A stretch of 64,000 nt of DNA. Source: Lunularia cruciata. Lineage: Eukaryota; Streptophyta; Marchantiopsida; Lunulariales; Lunulariaceae. The notes beneath the pieces were generated by a model. It was given only the letters and a program-made list of their open reading frames with translations, was not told the origin of the DNA and did not search any database. This document shows positions 33,001 to 45,169 of the stretch, one piece after another. Location of the stretch: the NCBI GenBank assembly GCA_948567375.1, contig OX419755.1, positions 59,407,945 to 59,471,944 of the forward strand. The letters are read 5' to 3'. Both the position numbers and the translations under genes were made by a program. How positions within the stretch are numbered: the stretch's first letter is position 1; every line of letters starts with the position of its first letter.

Positions 33001-34356
33001 GAAATCAAATAACATTTTTAAATGAAATATTTATACGTTAAGAATCAAAATGCTTAAAACAGCATTATGAATTTATGAATAGAGTTAAGAAATTAAGATT
33101 ATATCAAAGGAAAGATCTCTTTCTAAATGAACATAATGCAGGTTTCTAATCGTTATCAGTGGAGAAAGAAACTCCGATACACCTAACTGGTGGACATCTC
33201 GTTTTTTACAAATGGAAGCAATAGTCAATGCTGTCTAAATGAAAGCTGATAGGGCTTGCAACTTTAAATTCATATGCATGAGTTAATTTTCTATTAATAT
33301 GGATGTGCTCTTTTCAACGTTTACAACAGAAACATTTGAGAGTAATTACAAGCTTAAACGAAAGAACTTTCATTGCGGTGGGATATCCCTAGAAATGTGG
33401 CACAACAATCCTTAGTCTCACAACCTCCAAGAAACAAGCGTCCTGTAAACGAAAGATGCACTGCATTGAGAAATAATGTTAGAATCGGAGTCATCAGTAC
33501 TAAGCTCATCTGCAGAATTCGGTATTGTGTATACACTTATTTTTTTGGTGAGACCACCACTGTTGCGAGGAACATTCCAGTGAGTGTTCTCTCCCAGCAA
33601 AAAGGTAAGAACCAGTAGATGCAAGGTACAGAGCTGGCACAGAAATGTACCTGGAATTGGGTGGTAATTGCGACTCTGAATTGTGACCTGCATTAAAAGA
33701 ATCATCCCGTGCAAAGCACAGCACTGAAAGTACTCGCTGCACACAAGAAGGATTGAAACACCTGAGATCAGCCCATACAGGTGCTTCAATCACCTTCTGT
33801 AGCCTTTTCTATTTACATTTTCCTGATGCTCAACATCGGCCTTATCCGTTTGGATTTTATACTTGATCTTAGTGTACGTTTATTACCAGGTGCAACTAGG
33901 CTGAGTCAGTGGCTGGGGACCGGGGGAAGAACTCCCTCAGCCATCATGAATAATTAGAGCTTTCGTTCGTCACGTATCTTATTTCCCACAGGCATGAACG
34001 GCGACATGATGGAAGAGTGTAAAAGTCATGATGATCGTGTAGGGACTCTATCAATCTTGTTTCAGGTTTATTTTCAACTAGTACAGTCGAGAAGCGTATT
34101 GGCCTTCTCACCTTGCTACTGTATGACTTCTTCAGTATTGGTTGCCTCCACCTTCTTCACCTCAGGAGAAGGTCAGGAAATAATACGACCCTACATTAGC
34201 TCCAGAGATTGAAGGGCATGGGTGCTATGGAAGCTGCACATATTCAGAAACATATTCATGTCCTTCCACATGTTTAGATTCCAGGACATGCAATGTGTAG
34301 CTTACAGATGTACGAGACAATCTGTAAATAAATGACACATATACGAAAATAGCACT
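30013..34356. other. AT-rich intergenic region left of TOP3A
   Basis: Apart from the RT fossil this region holds no recognisable gene. A degenerate duplication of about 100 bp lies at 32,171-32,270 and 32,296-32,382 (both end in TTCAGTGTG). From about 33,370 the base composition becomes less AT-rich and CpG reappears. The part just left of 34,357 is probably the 3' UTR of TOP3A. Minus-strand open stretches near 33,506-33,793 show no family resemblance. Confidence 0.5.
30660..31690 (-). pseudogene. Fossil reverse transcriptase, probably non-LTR type
   Basis: On the minus strand, 31,610-31,370 read RT palm motif A as STDVNDAFNNISW (Asp-Val-x-x-Ala-Phe-Asn). A FIYGSLSSFYY segment follows, and then GDRLGTPLFE, which fits the Gly-Asp-Pro-Leu-Gly turn of motif B. 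The separation of the motifs and the wording fit LINE-like or related reverse transcriptases rather than Gypsy. The downstream YxDD motif was not found, and stops interrupt the frame. The borders are approximate; only the central 250 bp are well supported. Confidence 0.6.
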
Positions 34357-37300
34357 TCAGCCCCGTGAAGGGCATGTATTAGACCAATGAGATGAATCCC
34401 CGCAGATAAAACAACTTCCTCTATCTGAGTTCGCATGTCCTTGGCTTCCTCTTCCTAAAGACTGTCCTCTCCTGCCTCTGGTGGTGGTGGTGGTTTGTGC
34501 ACTACGTCCAGTGGCATTGTTAGTGGTTCTCCCGCGTCCTCTGCTGCCACTAGTTCGTGATCCTACTTGACTGGTGGATGACGAATGTCGGCCCCTGTTC
34601 CCAGTGGTTCTGCCGAGAGAGTTATTTTGCGTGGTTGTGGACTGCGGGACGCTTGCAGAACTCTGACCGGAGTCCTCCCAGCTGTAGAGGTGAAGCTCAT
34701 CTCAGTGTAGGATACGAAGAAATTATTACATCTGACCAGAAACTGCTTTGACAAATAATAGCACACGTGAACAATCTATTTCACCTGGTCCTGCTGAGTT
34801 GCAACGGGAATTACCATGCATCCGAGAGATGTAAAGTACTTACAGAAAAAACCCGCACGTTCTTGACGGGCATCCATAAAACCGTCGGCCGCGGTTGGCC
34901 TCAGTGTTAGCAGTCAGCACTACACACTGTTCATTACAACCGCAACGGATGTCTTCCACTGAACCTAAGAAACAAAGAGAAATGTTGAGAATCCTTTGCT
35001 ACAAGCTCCCCGTGAGGGTTATCCCACTACTTGTTAAAGAGGGAATATCAGGAGAAAATGTAAATCGAAAGGACTACACAAGATTTGGCACATAAGAGAG
35101 ACTGAGGTTCTCACAAATTTCAACCATGTGACAAGTTGCAGCATGTCCGTTGCATGGAAGTAGGGCTCACTTTGAGAGAGAACATAACATCCAACGTTCT
35201 ATCTTTATGAGCTTGATTAATTCTCAGACCTGTTCCGGTGCTTCCGCTCTGTCGACTTCCTGATCCTCCTCGACCTGAACGTCGGGGACAATCAGTTGAA
35301 AAATGACCAAGTTGCCCACAATTTGAGCATGCACGTCCTCTTCCCTCACTCGAAGTATCCGGAGCATTCCCCTGACCTGCTCTGGGTTGATTTGAAGAAC
35401 CATTGGTACCACCACGTCTTACTCCTCGTCCGGCACTCTGACCGTGGCCGCCTGAAAAGCCCTGGTTATGAGACTTGCAAGGCTGATATATGTACGGTAC
35501 TTCCTGCGGTCTCTAGCCAATCACTCAAAGAGGCTACTCCAAACGAAGGTTCTAGTAGGTTGTGCTTCAGAAAGACATCGACCGTGACAGATATACGAGC
35601 CCAAAAGGATTTACTTCTCTTCGACCGACCGAGAGGGTCAAAGATTGAAGAAATACCTGAAGGAGGCCGAGACCCCGTACCACACATCTCAATTATTTCT
35701 TTCAAGATTTCATCACATCCACCTACGCAACCTGCGGACATCGTATTTAGTTAACAGTGTCCAGGATTTACAAATCTGGGTGGACTCATTCGTCCCGATA
35801 ACATTGCTGCTCCATTAAAGCCACCATGATACGACATGATAAAGGTGAGAAAACCTTTTGTTGAACTCTTTCCTGTAACTGATAGGACATGCCCAACTTG
35901 CAAATTGACAAGGGATATACTCGAGAGAAATGAAAGATAACAAATTATTCTGAATAGCTTCGCTTGAAATAGTTTTGCAAAAATCCATCACCCCGTGCAC
36001 TCTACAATGAGATGGTTGTAAGTCTCAATCCAGAAGCTTTGAGATGCGTGTTGAACAGAACCTGTGTGATCAGTACTGAACTGCGGAGGAATTTCGGCTC
36101 TCCTGAACTTGAATCGAATTTTAAATACTTGTCCTGCATTCTCATTCAGCTCCTGTTTGTGTCAGCATATCCATGTGACCCAAGGTTCTGGATCTAATTT
36201 CAACTGCTTTGAGAGGGCACGTGAACTTGCCGCGGTATGCTTTTATGCTTGCAGAGTTAGAGGTACAACCGCGTATACTTTCAAACTGGAACAGTAGAAA
36301 ACCACACGTTTATAACCTTGCCATCGGCTTGTCATGGAAGTAAGGAAAACGAGAGCATTAAACATGTAAGCCATAGGCTACAAAGGAGGCCCCCAGTATA
36401 TGGTGAGCTAAGCAGGAGTCTTTACCTGGTCCACAAACCTCGCAAACTTGACTCAAAACAGATGCTTCTGCAATAGCGTTTGGGAGCCAGACAACAGACC
36501 TGCACTGAGGTAGCCACCAAAGTACATCAAGGGTAGCTTTGCTGACTAAATTCCAGATGCACTAGAACATGAACTTGTAGCCGTTTTCTTCCTGTTGCTT
36601 AAGATAATGCACTCCATTAATCATGCCAAGAATTGGGATCAATGTCAGCTGGGATGCAAAATCGGCTTCTTATTCAACAGCTCCTAAACAGTTCTACTTG
36701 GGTACAGAAGGAGTGAATGGACGGGAAGCAGAGCCCTGGTATTCATTACACTTTAGTGCTAACCAAACACAAAGAGAAAGTAGAGCTGAAAGGATAGAAA
36801 CAACTTTGGACCGTTTTTGTTCTTGCTTGCCCGGTCTCCGGGCTCAGAGTGGTAATTTATTTTCCGGTTTTCCCCCGCACCAAATAGGTAGGAAAAAGAG
36901 ATTAGAAACAACTGCCGTATAAGGAACTTACAAGAGGATAGCCTTGGCAACTCACGAAGTAACTGCCCTCCTGCATAGCGAAAGAGTCATCCAAATAACC
37001 TGAATTATTTGATTCCCATGCAGAGCGACGAACTTGAGTGTATCATGTATTACGGGACGGAAACACTAGAAACATGATCACAAAGCATACAAAAGTTTTG
37101 CTGGCGCTCTTGCATGACGTAACCTGACAACCACCATAGTTCTTGCCCGGATTAAAAGAGCAAACAAAATAGCAAACAAAAAGAAAGATGGATTCAAACC
37201 TGCCGTTTCTTCAACAGCATGTTGGACTGCTGACAACTGGGGCACAGCCGAACCATTTCGCCAATTTGCTCGCTGCCTTGTGTTCTGCCCCCTTGAGATC

Positions 37301-40300
37301 TGTCCAGCAAACCCAGCACCTGATGAACACCGAGCTAAAGCTCCATTGACAGATGTGGTAAATTTAAGACAACGACTCACCTTATTGCATATTTTAGTTT
37401 GGCGAACCGATAATCGGACAATAACACTACAAAAAATCATGACTTGAAATCTGCAACATTAACTCAATCGCATACCAATTTTTCGATAAAGACCTTCCAA
37501 GAAGAAGAAAGACGCCAACAAGAAGGAGAGCAAAAGAGCAGATTGACATAAATATATGGGAAGGAACACTGACTCTTTGTAAGAGACAAAACTCCTCACC
37601 CATTTTAGTGAAATAGCATCATGGTGTGACGGATACAACACAACAACGGAGAATCATAGCGACCTCTGAAGACAATCTAAATAAGTCACAACTACGATCA
37701 CTGGCGTGATATCTTTGACATCCTTTAAACCTCACTGAGGAGCTTCTTATGCTACTTGAAGATAAAATTTCCACTTGAGCATCCTTTGCGGAGCGTTCAA
37801 ACAGATCAACAGGTCGTAGAGTGGATAGGGCCCCCACTGTAACTGAGCTGTAATAGCGTGAAATAGGTCTAAGTAAAGCAAGAGTATTCTCCATGGTCCT
37901 GCTTTAAGTCGCTCGTTCCTTGTTCATCACAGGAGTGCATTTAGAAATACACAAACATACAATATGTGACCGACATATTTTGGTGTCTAAATGGGACCAT
38001 GAGCCATATCCGCGGAGTAGGTTGCAAGTTAAGAAGACAATGGAAATCATGCAAGACAGGAAAGTTTACTAAACGTTTGCTGGTAATACGATCATTTGTG
38101 TAATAGAATATAGACCCCGTTGTAAACAACCAAGTTCCATACCCACGTCTGACTGCACTGACTCTCACATTAGATATTATATCCACACATTTACCTTTCA
38201 AAAAATAGCTCCATAGCTTCGAGCAACTTGTCCTTTTTCTGTTTTGCCTGAAAACCAGAAGATGCTTTAGTTCTTGATTTGATAGTTTCTAAAGAAAGGA
38301 ACTTTACAAGGAAACTATGGGAACAAGTAAGCGTGATGGTTTGCAAGGGTCTGCCACACAAAGATGCGTAATTTTCCAATAAAACCCTTTAGTGTAAGCT
38401 TGAATCTCTGCTGACTACCTCTTTCAGGACATATAGCAGAGGAACTTCTTCACATAGAGGCTCCTGTTCTGCACCGTTAGCTGATGCCCATCGGATGACT
38501 CCGAAAAGTCATTATGAGTAATCAGCTTGGCTAGTCGAGTAACCTTGGACTGGGCCCAAGTCTACATAACGAGACTTACTGTGGCTCTAGTTTTAGACTC
38601 TGGTGGGGGATATTGCAGACGAAGTATAAGCAAGGGCAACTAAGTGAGCGTGGTGAGTATGGTAGTACTTCCTTGAGGAGCTCCGTATTGACATTTTCAG
38701 TTTCATCGAGCAGAGTTCTTCTTGCATTGGTGGACATAAAGTTGGTAACCGCTGATGGTGAGTGTACCAAGTTGCGTAAGTCGCCTAAAAGTAGTAACAG
38801 ATAAGCATCTATAGACGTTCAAAGATGTCCATATACAGGTAAAAGGAATACATCAAGAAAGCAGTCCTTCATCTGCTGTAGACTCGAGGCCAACACCTGG
38901 GCCTTACTCTTCGTCCCGTCGCTGACAGCCCTCATGTCATTCTCCATCATTGCTCTCAGATAAGGCTTCCACAATTCGTACCTGGATCAAAAAATAAAAA
39001 CGAAAGAATAATTTCACTCAGGGAGACCAGAGAAAGGTACCGTGTATCACAATCAAGTAATAATCCTCATGGGACGGCATTGAAGGTGGGGTATACAAGG
39101 TGTTTCTACAAGCCCTTCCTCAGGTCGAGAAGTTCTATTTCTTTAACTATGTACGCACATTGTTCTAATGAATTTGCATCTGCACAGAACTGTCTTATGG
39201 AGGGGAGACAAGGTCAAGTAGAATACCCCATTGCATCGTAGCCCATGACCAAAGCTTCACCCTGCAAGTATTCAACATACACCCTTTTAGCTGAATATAT
39301 CAAGAAGATTCGGGTCGATTAGAATGCTGTCATTGACATGTCAGCTGACAACTTACAAGATTGGTAGGAGAGAATCGGGTATTGGCATCTTTTGTAGCGT
39401 AGCAACGATCAAGAAGCTTCTTGATGTGATCGTGCATTGTGGCATCTGTCCCAATGCCAGCCTGCATTAAGGAAAATATTGTGACTTTAAAGGACAGTGC
39501 TTAAATACGGCATTTAGTAGCTAACGAGTAAAAACTAAGTAGTAGGTCTGATGCCAAACAAATCCTGGAGACGATGCAACATAAGGTATGGCGAGAGGAA
39601 CCTGCAACATCGCCCATATAAATAAGAAACATTTTGAAGCAAAGTTGACTTTTAGCTGTTGACGAACTTCAGTAGATTAAGCAACAACTGGATCCGACCG
39701 AAACAAAAGAAATTATGAAGGAACCATAGAAATATCACACACGCAACTCCACCTTGTCCATTAGACTGATCAGATCAGCTTCGCTTAATAAAGGAGGAGG
39801 CATGGTCATTCCCGAATCAAGGGTTAAGCTGTCTGGAACAAACTGATACAATGTCCAGAGCGAAGTTAGCTAATCCATGACGTGATCCTAGTCACTTCCA
39901 GTCATTAGTTCATAGATCGCAAGGAAAAATGAAGCTAATGGATAACGGTAACTAGCCTACCACATTGTTTAGCTTATTCTGCGCAGAAGTATTTTAACAG
40001 ACTTCATGGAAAATGAGACTATTATCAGACAACTATAAATTCCGTTGTCTAACCTGCTGGCCCATCTCAAATGTTGGGAGCGTCGAGGTGCCCCATGAAT
40101 CAAAAGTATACACTTCGAGGTAATTTTTCTGGAGGAAAAAAAAAAACCCAACAAATGGTGACCATAATCTCTTGGAACTAGCCTATGAACATGCTCCACA
40201 AATTCCTCCATATACAGAAGAAAGAAGCCACTAGTTGAGACTCAGAGGCTATTTATAGGAGGCATGCATGGTATAAGAGACTTACGGCTGTTATCATAAG

Positions 40301-43300
40301 TCCAGTTGCTGTAAAGGATTCTCCAGCAATATCCACACTAGCTGTTGATTTGTACCCGATGGCCGGTTGTGAAACGCATGCCAGATAATGCCGTACCACC
40401 AGCTCGTGAACCCTCTGAACATCACAGTGAAGGGCTAACTTTTAGAAACTGAAAGGTTAGAAGCTCGCCTTGAGCGGAAAATCAACATACATTGCCAGAT
40501 AGAAAAAATAGAAAAAATATGGCATTGGTAGTGCAGGAACTACATATTGAAAATCATTAAGAAAGACTTGGGAAGAACGAAGATACAAACACCCTTAAAG
40601 TTGGGGAGAGAAGGATATATTTCAAACAATGATAAAGGGTGACGTAGGTAGCCTTACTCGATGATCGTTCGTCCAATTAGATTCCCCTTCCGAAAATCGA
40701 GTGGGGTGAATTGGGGGATGAGCTTTGTCGTTATGACCTCCATTACTAGGTTGTCTCCACAAGTTGGATGCTGGATCCAGAAGACGTTGCGCGTAACTTC
40801 CCCATATACTGTGTCCAGTTTGTTCTCTTACCATGCCCTGAATTCAGAACTATGTCGTCAAATCTTGTCTTAATCTCTGGAACGTTTACATCAACGTAGC
40901 AGGTAGATTCTATATCTGAGTCTAGACAACACTAATCAAATGTGTGTGAGTCCATGGATCTCTTGAGAGTGAAGGAGAAAACGAAGAACCTTATAACACT
41001 CTGCTCATAAGTGCCCTCTCATCATACTAACCTGAAGATCTGTATTCTCTGTAAAAGAGTCAGTTTCAGTTCTTGGATAGCTTATAAAACCAGACTGATA
41101 GAGCTCCTCGGCTACCTGTGTGTGATATAAAGATCTTGATGAGCAAAAACTAGCTCGCGAGGCAATATGAGCGGGAAGGTCAGCAGTTACTGCTCTTACA
41201 CAATATCTTCGTTACAAATGCGTGAAGTTAGAAAATCCGATGCCATCCAATAATGATTAATTTTCATCACCAGATTCAGAGTAATTTACAAGCAGAGCAG
41301 AGAAAGCGTTTTTTTTCTCTTGCTTATTTTTTTTGAAAGCCAAAGATGGAGAAGTTATCCAAAGGTTTTGCTTAGAGTCAGCGTGCAGCGTTTGCTGCTC
41401 TAAAATTCATCGCATGTAACTGGTCCACAAGTAAGATAACATTTGGATAAGTCGGAAATGAGGAAAACTATGTTTATCCTGCAAAGCAGAAACGTATGGC
41501 TAAAAATTTGTTCACATCTGCCCAGTTACTTCAGTATGCGTACAATTCTCACCTTCATGGTTTGTTCTGAACCCATGCGGAAATTTCGAGAGCATCGCTT
41601 TTGCAGCTCAACAGTGTTCAGAGGACAAGGTGGGAATTTCCGAGTTTCTTGACCGGTCACCTGAATAACCTGTCCAGCTTCGACATTGCAAGAGCCCAAC
41701 AAGGACAAACCGAAGAAGGTAAGAAATTACATTTGAGAAAGATGCACGGATCTGATAAAAAACGAATTTTCAGCATCCGAAGAGGATCTTAACTTGATCA
41801 AGGTGTTGACCTAGAAGACGTAAAGAGCTAGGAGCATCACTGACAATAACCTGAAATTAACGCTGACCAGTCGATCTAGACTAACTTCTGAGTCTAGAAT
41901 GCTACAATTAGTGAGTAAAATAAATGACAAACCGTGGCAGTTGATTCTTCAATGCACATTTCGTAGATGACGGAAGCAGCCACATGATCAAATAACCTTC
42001 CACGCCTGTCACGGGATGTAGCAACTTGATCAAACCTCAGGTTTTAAAGCTCGCTACCGATGAGGGTTATGTCGTCAACATGAGCGAGAAGAGCAAAGGG
42101 ACGTGTTGTGATATCCCATGATTGGCAGATAAACTTAACTTCCGGAGCTCTGTAATGGAAGTGCTCTGTAAACAGCCTCGGGTTGAACAAATAATACTCA
42201 CATCCAAACAAATTGACAAGAACCCTCAGCTGAGCTGTAGGAGCAGTTTATAGACCAAAACTCTTCGGGCACATGGGCCTGAACTTGCCAGTATCGCTCC
42301 ACCACAAAACCCAAGGTCGGAAACTGATCAAGACGTTGATGTCAGCACCAGACAGGAGTGGACGTGCGTAAGCTTCTCTTCTCAAGAGATGAGACTATCA
42401 CTATAAACAGACAGCAAATAGAGATTATGATCTACTATTGCCGAAAGAGCATCCTGGATACAGTGGCTCTAAATTTAAGGTTCATTAGAGTCTACCTTAT
42501 GTATGACAGCTCGAAACAAAAATTGGTGCTTCAAGTTGTGGGAAAATACAGAAAAGAGGCTGATAGACATAGCTGAAACAAGAAGAAGCAATTAAGAAGG
42601 TTGAAGCTAGAGAGACCTGGCATGGACCATAGCTCAGCACCATCTTCCTTTCTTCGTTCGCGTAAGGAAGAGTGAAGGAATCTTGCAGCAACATTGTCTG
42701 GAACCGAGTGAACGATGCACCGATGCGTAGATCTATCTCCTGTCCAAAGAACGAGAATGGAGAACTTTTAAAGTTTAAGTAATGCAGCCTACACTCAGCA
42801 GGAGAAGTTCATCAAAGATCTTGGTCTCAAGAAACGTTTGATAGCGCAACTTTTGAATTCCCTTTTATGCGCGTGTATCCTTACCTGGCGTGCGTCCACA
42901 GCATCGGCAAACAATCGATTTGGACGTCCTAGATGCTGAGCTGCATGATGTATATCCCTGAGGGTGAATTCAGCCAGTACGTGAATTCAGCTTAAGTGTC
43001 TTAAGTCTATATACAACGCCTTCTCAAAAGAGCTCATATATTGACTGCTCAAATGAAAGCTTCTCAACAAAGCTTTCTAGAATCTGTAAAGTCGTCAAAA
43101 TGTAGCCAAGTTACCGATGGTTTCTTACACCCTTGAGATAAATTATTGACGTAGCCGATGTTCAGAAGGTTCAAGGCACTCACTTGAAACTAGCACGATA
43201 CAGGCTAGCTGAAACTATATAGATATGCTTATGGCACAAATTTACCTTTCGATCAAAGCAGAAAAGTGAGCTCGCCAAATATCCAATCTGGGGTTGCTGC

Positions 43301-43808
43301 CCAGGCAAACTTCTACAACCTCGTATGCTATATTTTCACCTTCTCGGTCACAATCAAGCCATAGCACCAGCCTTTGGCACCGGCTAGCCTCCTCTTGCAG
43401 AGTTCTTTGCAAAGCTAATTTATCCTGCAAGTGGAATACAGACATACGTTACTCAACTGCTCCAGTAGTCAAGATACCAAATATAATCGTGAATTAATCT
43501 GAAACAATGCTGTGCACAAAAATATCAACCTGCGGTACTCGCTTTCGTATAGGAGCCTGATAAAGAACCGCAGGATCGCAGGAGTTCCACTTCCGATACT
43601 GATCCTCAAAGTCCATCTCCATGAGGTGACCAGTCACAGACGTCATCAACATCAAACATTGCTGGCCACCGATAGTATACGCAAATTCAAATATCTTGTT
43701 ATACGGTGAGCGTCCCTCTCTCACTTGAAACTGGTTGTGCGAAAGAATTCCCGCGACAGCCTTCGCAACCGAAGGCTTTTCCGCAACGTTCAAAACTCTT
43801 ACCACCAT
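34357..43808 (-). CDS. TOP3A: DNA topoisomerase III alpha
   Basis: Type IA topoisomerase that decatenates recombination intermediates with a RecQ helicase and RMI1 in the nucleus. Exons (descending): 43808-43530, 43424-43246, 42957-42885, 42739-42617, 42323-42202, 42005-41933, 41850-41811, 41677-41553, 41115-41032, 40837-40658, 40414-40286, 40128-40054, 39842-39753, 39461-39357, 39261-39227, 38981-38852, 38247-38195, 37299-37200, 36970-36932, 36504-36426, 36133-36062, 35731-35657, 35499-35230, 34700-34357; phases agree, 957 aa. Seen: TOPRIM start [13 protein letters not shown], the D-x-D-R-E-G-E site [14 protein letters not shown], catalytic Tyr in ISYPRTETD (exon 9), C4 zinc pairs ([24 protein letters not shown]) and two C-terminal CCHC knuckles, [15 protein letters not shown] and [15 protein letters not shown]. 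Start taken at [13 protein letters not shown]; an in-frame upstream ATG (43,943) would add 45 basic residues. The borders of the last two introns are least certain. Confidence 0.93.
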
Positions 43809-45169
43809 CCTCAACCTCAAGACTTGGAACGACAACCTGAACTCAACAGCTTCTAAAACCCTGATTTTCCTTACCCGCAAAACGCAAGCTCTTCTGCAAC
43901 ACCCATGATCCGCATAGCCATCAGAACCACAATACAATCTCACTCAACCGCTTTTCGAACCCCTATTTCCCATCCCCGAAATCTCTGAGCCTCTCCACTG
44001 CTCTTCCGCCTTTCTTTCCTTACGAGAGAATTTCAAATCCGCTGACGTATCTATTTCCGATCCATTTGGCGCTATACCGTGGCGGCGGGGCATGCTGTTC
44101 TCTTCTACACGTTACAGCGGCGAATTAACCGAACCTAACTCTGGGTACGGTAATTCTGTCGGAGAGCATCAGCGGTTTTACCTCGTTTACCCAAGGTGAA
44201 AGTCCCGAATCACAGGGGGAGTCTTCCTCCTCCGGCCAGCAAAGGCACTGCTGCAGATGCTTCTTTGTGTTGTGGAGGAGGACTGTGGAGTGCCAATTCG
44301 GAGAGATCGAGGAGTTGGGTATCTATCTCCGCAAAAGCACCAACTGTGCGGTGTGAGTATTTCGTAGATCGGGTACGGTCGTGAAGAGGTGGACGTGGAT
44401 TTTACACGGTTGTCGATTCATTCGAATGGCTCGCATGATTGCTTGATGGAAAACGGAACAGGAGAGGAGAGTTGAGTGGACTCGAGTTCGATTTGGTGAT
44501 GGAGTATTGATAACGGAAGCAGGCAGGCAGGCAGATATTGGTTGTCTTGGTTGCTAGATTTCGGTTTTGGTGATTGGCTTTATTAATTGATATGGTTGAT
44601 TAATCGGGAAGGAATCTGAAAGGAGCCACACAAAAACAGCAGGGGCCGAGTAGAGACGTGTACGAGAGCTGTAGGCTGAAGGGTGAGATTGCAACGAAGC
44701 AGAAGTTGGTAAACGAGTGAAATAAACAAGGAGAGCAGAATTTTGTGGTCTGTTTGTGTAAGGGGGGAGGATTGGTTGCCGTGGTTTATATATTGATTCA
44801 GGGAGAGCTCAAGGCAGTAGTAAGAAGGAATACAGGTCGAACGGTGCAGATGTTGAGCGAGGTGTTCTACTGAGATTGAAAGGGGAGAAGACGCCTGTTG
44901 TGTTTTCTGATGGCTTAGTAGTATAATTGAGTTCTGCTCAGAGGAAAGAAAATAACGGAAAGCTTAAGGCGTTGGCTAGACTGCCGACAAAGGGCGGAAT
45001 TTGTCCCTGACGTTGAGGACTCCACTCTGAGAAGACAGATCGGGGGTGGACATGGCAAGGAAGATGGAAGGGGCTCGAAGAGAGGGCCAAGCGGTGGTAA
45101 AGACAGAGATGTGAGGTTTGTCGTATCGGAGTGTGACAGGTCCTAAAATCTACTACACAGATCGGGGGC
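43809..45169. promoter_or_regulatory. Divergent intergenic region TOP3A / aldo-keto reductase
   Basis: A 1.36-kb stretch between two head-to-head genes that must hold both promoters and 5' UTRs. It is richer in CpG than the transposon half. A short GGCA/AGGC repeat lies at 44,519-44,534. Two AGATCGGGGG boxes precede the reductase start (45,038 and 45,160). No clear TATA box could be assigned to either gene. Confidence 0.45.

Noticed and set aside
33418-33793. Two overlapping minus-strand open stretches of 95-123 codons right of the AT-rich zone
   Set aside because: They have no family resemblance or consistent splice sites and lie where the TOP3A 3' UTR or flank is expected.
35466-35741. 91-codon continuous minus-strand reading through TOP3A exon 22 and the next intron
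   Set aside because: After GTGSRPPSG the reading leaves the topoisomerase pattern at a good GTATTT donor, and the next exon in another frame restores it with the CCHC domain.
42040-42120. Minus-strand run [14 protein letters not shown] inside a TOP3A intron, resembling the Copia RT YVDD motif
   Set aside because: Only about 15 residues match, no other RT motif is near, and the intron (42,006-42,201) is defined by exact family continuity of the flanking exons. Probably chance or too small to call.
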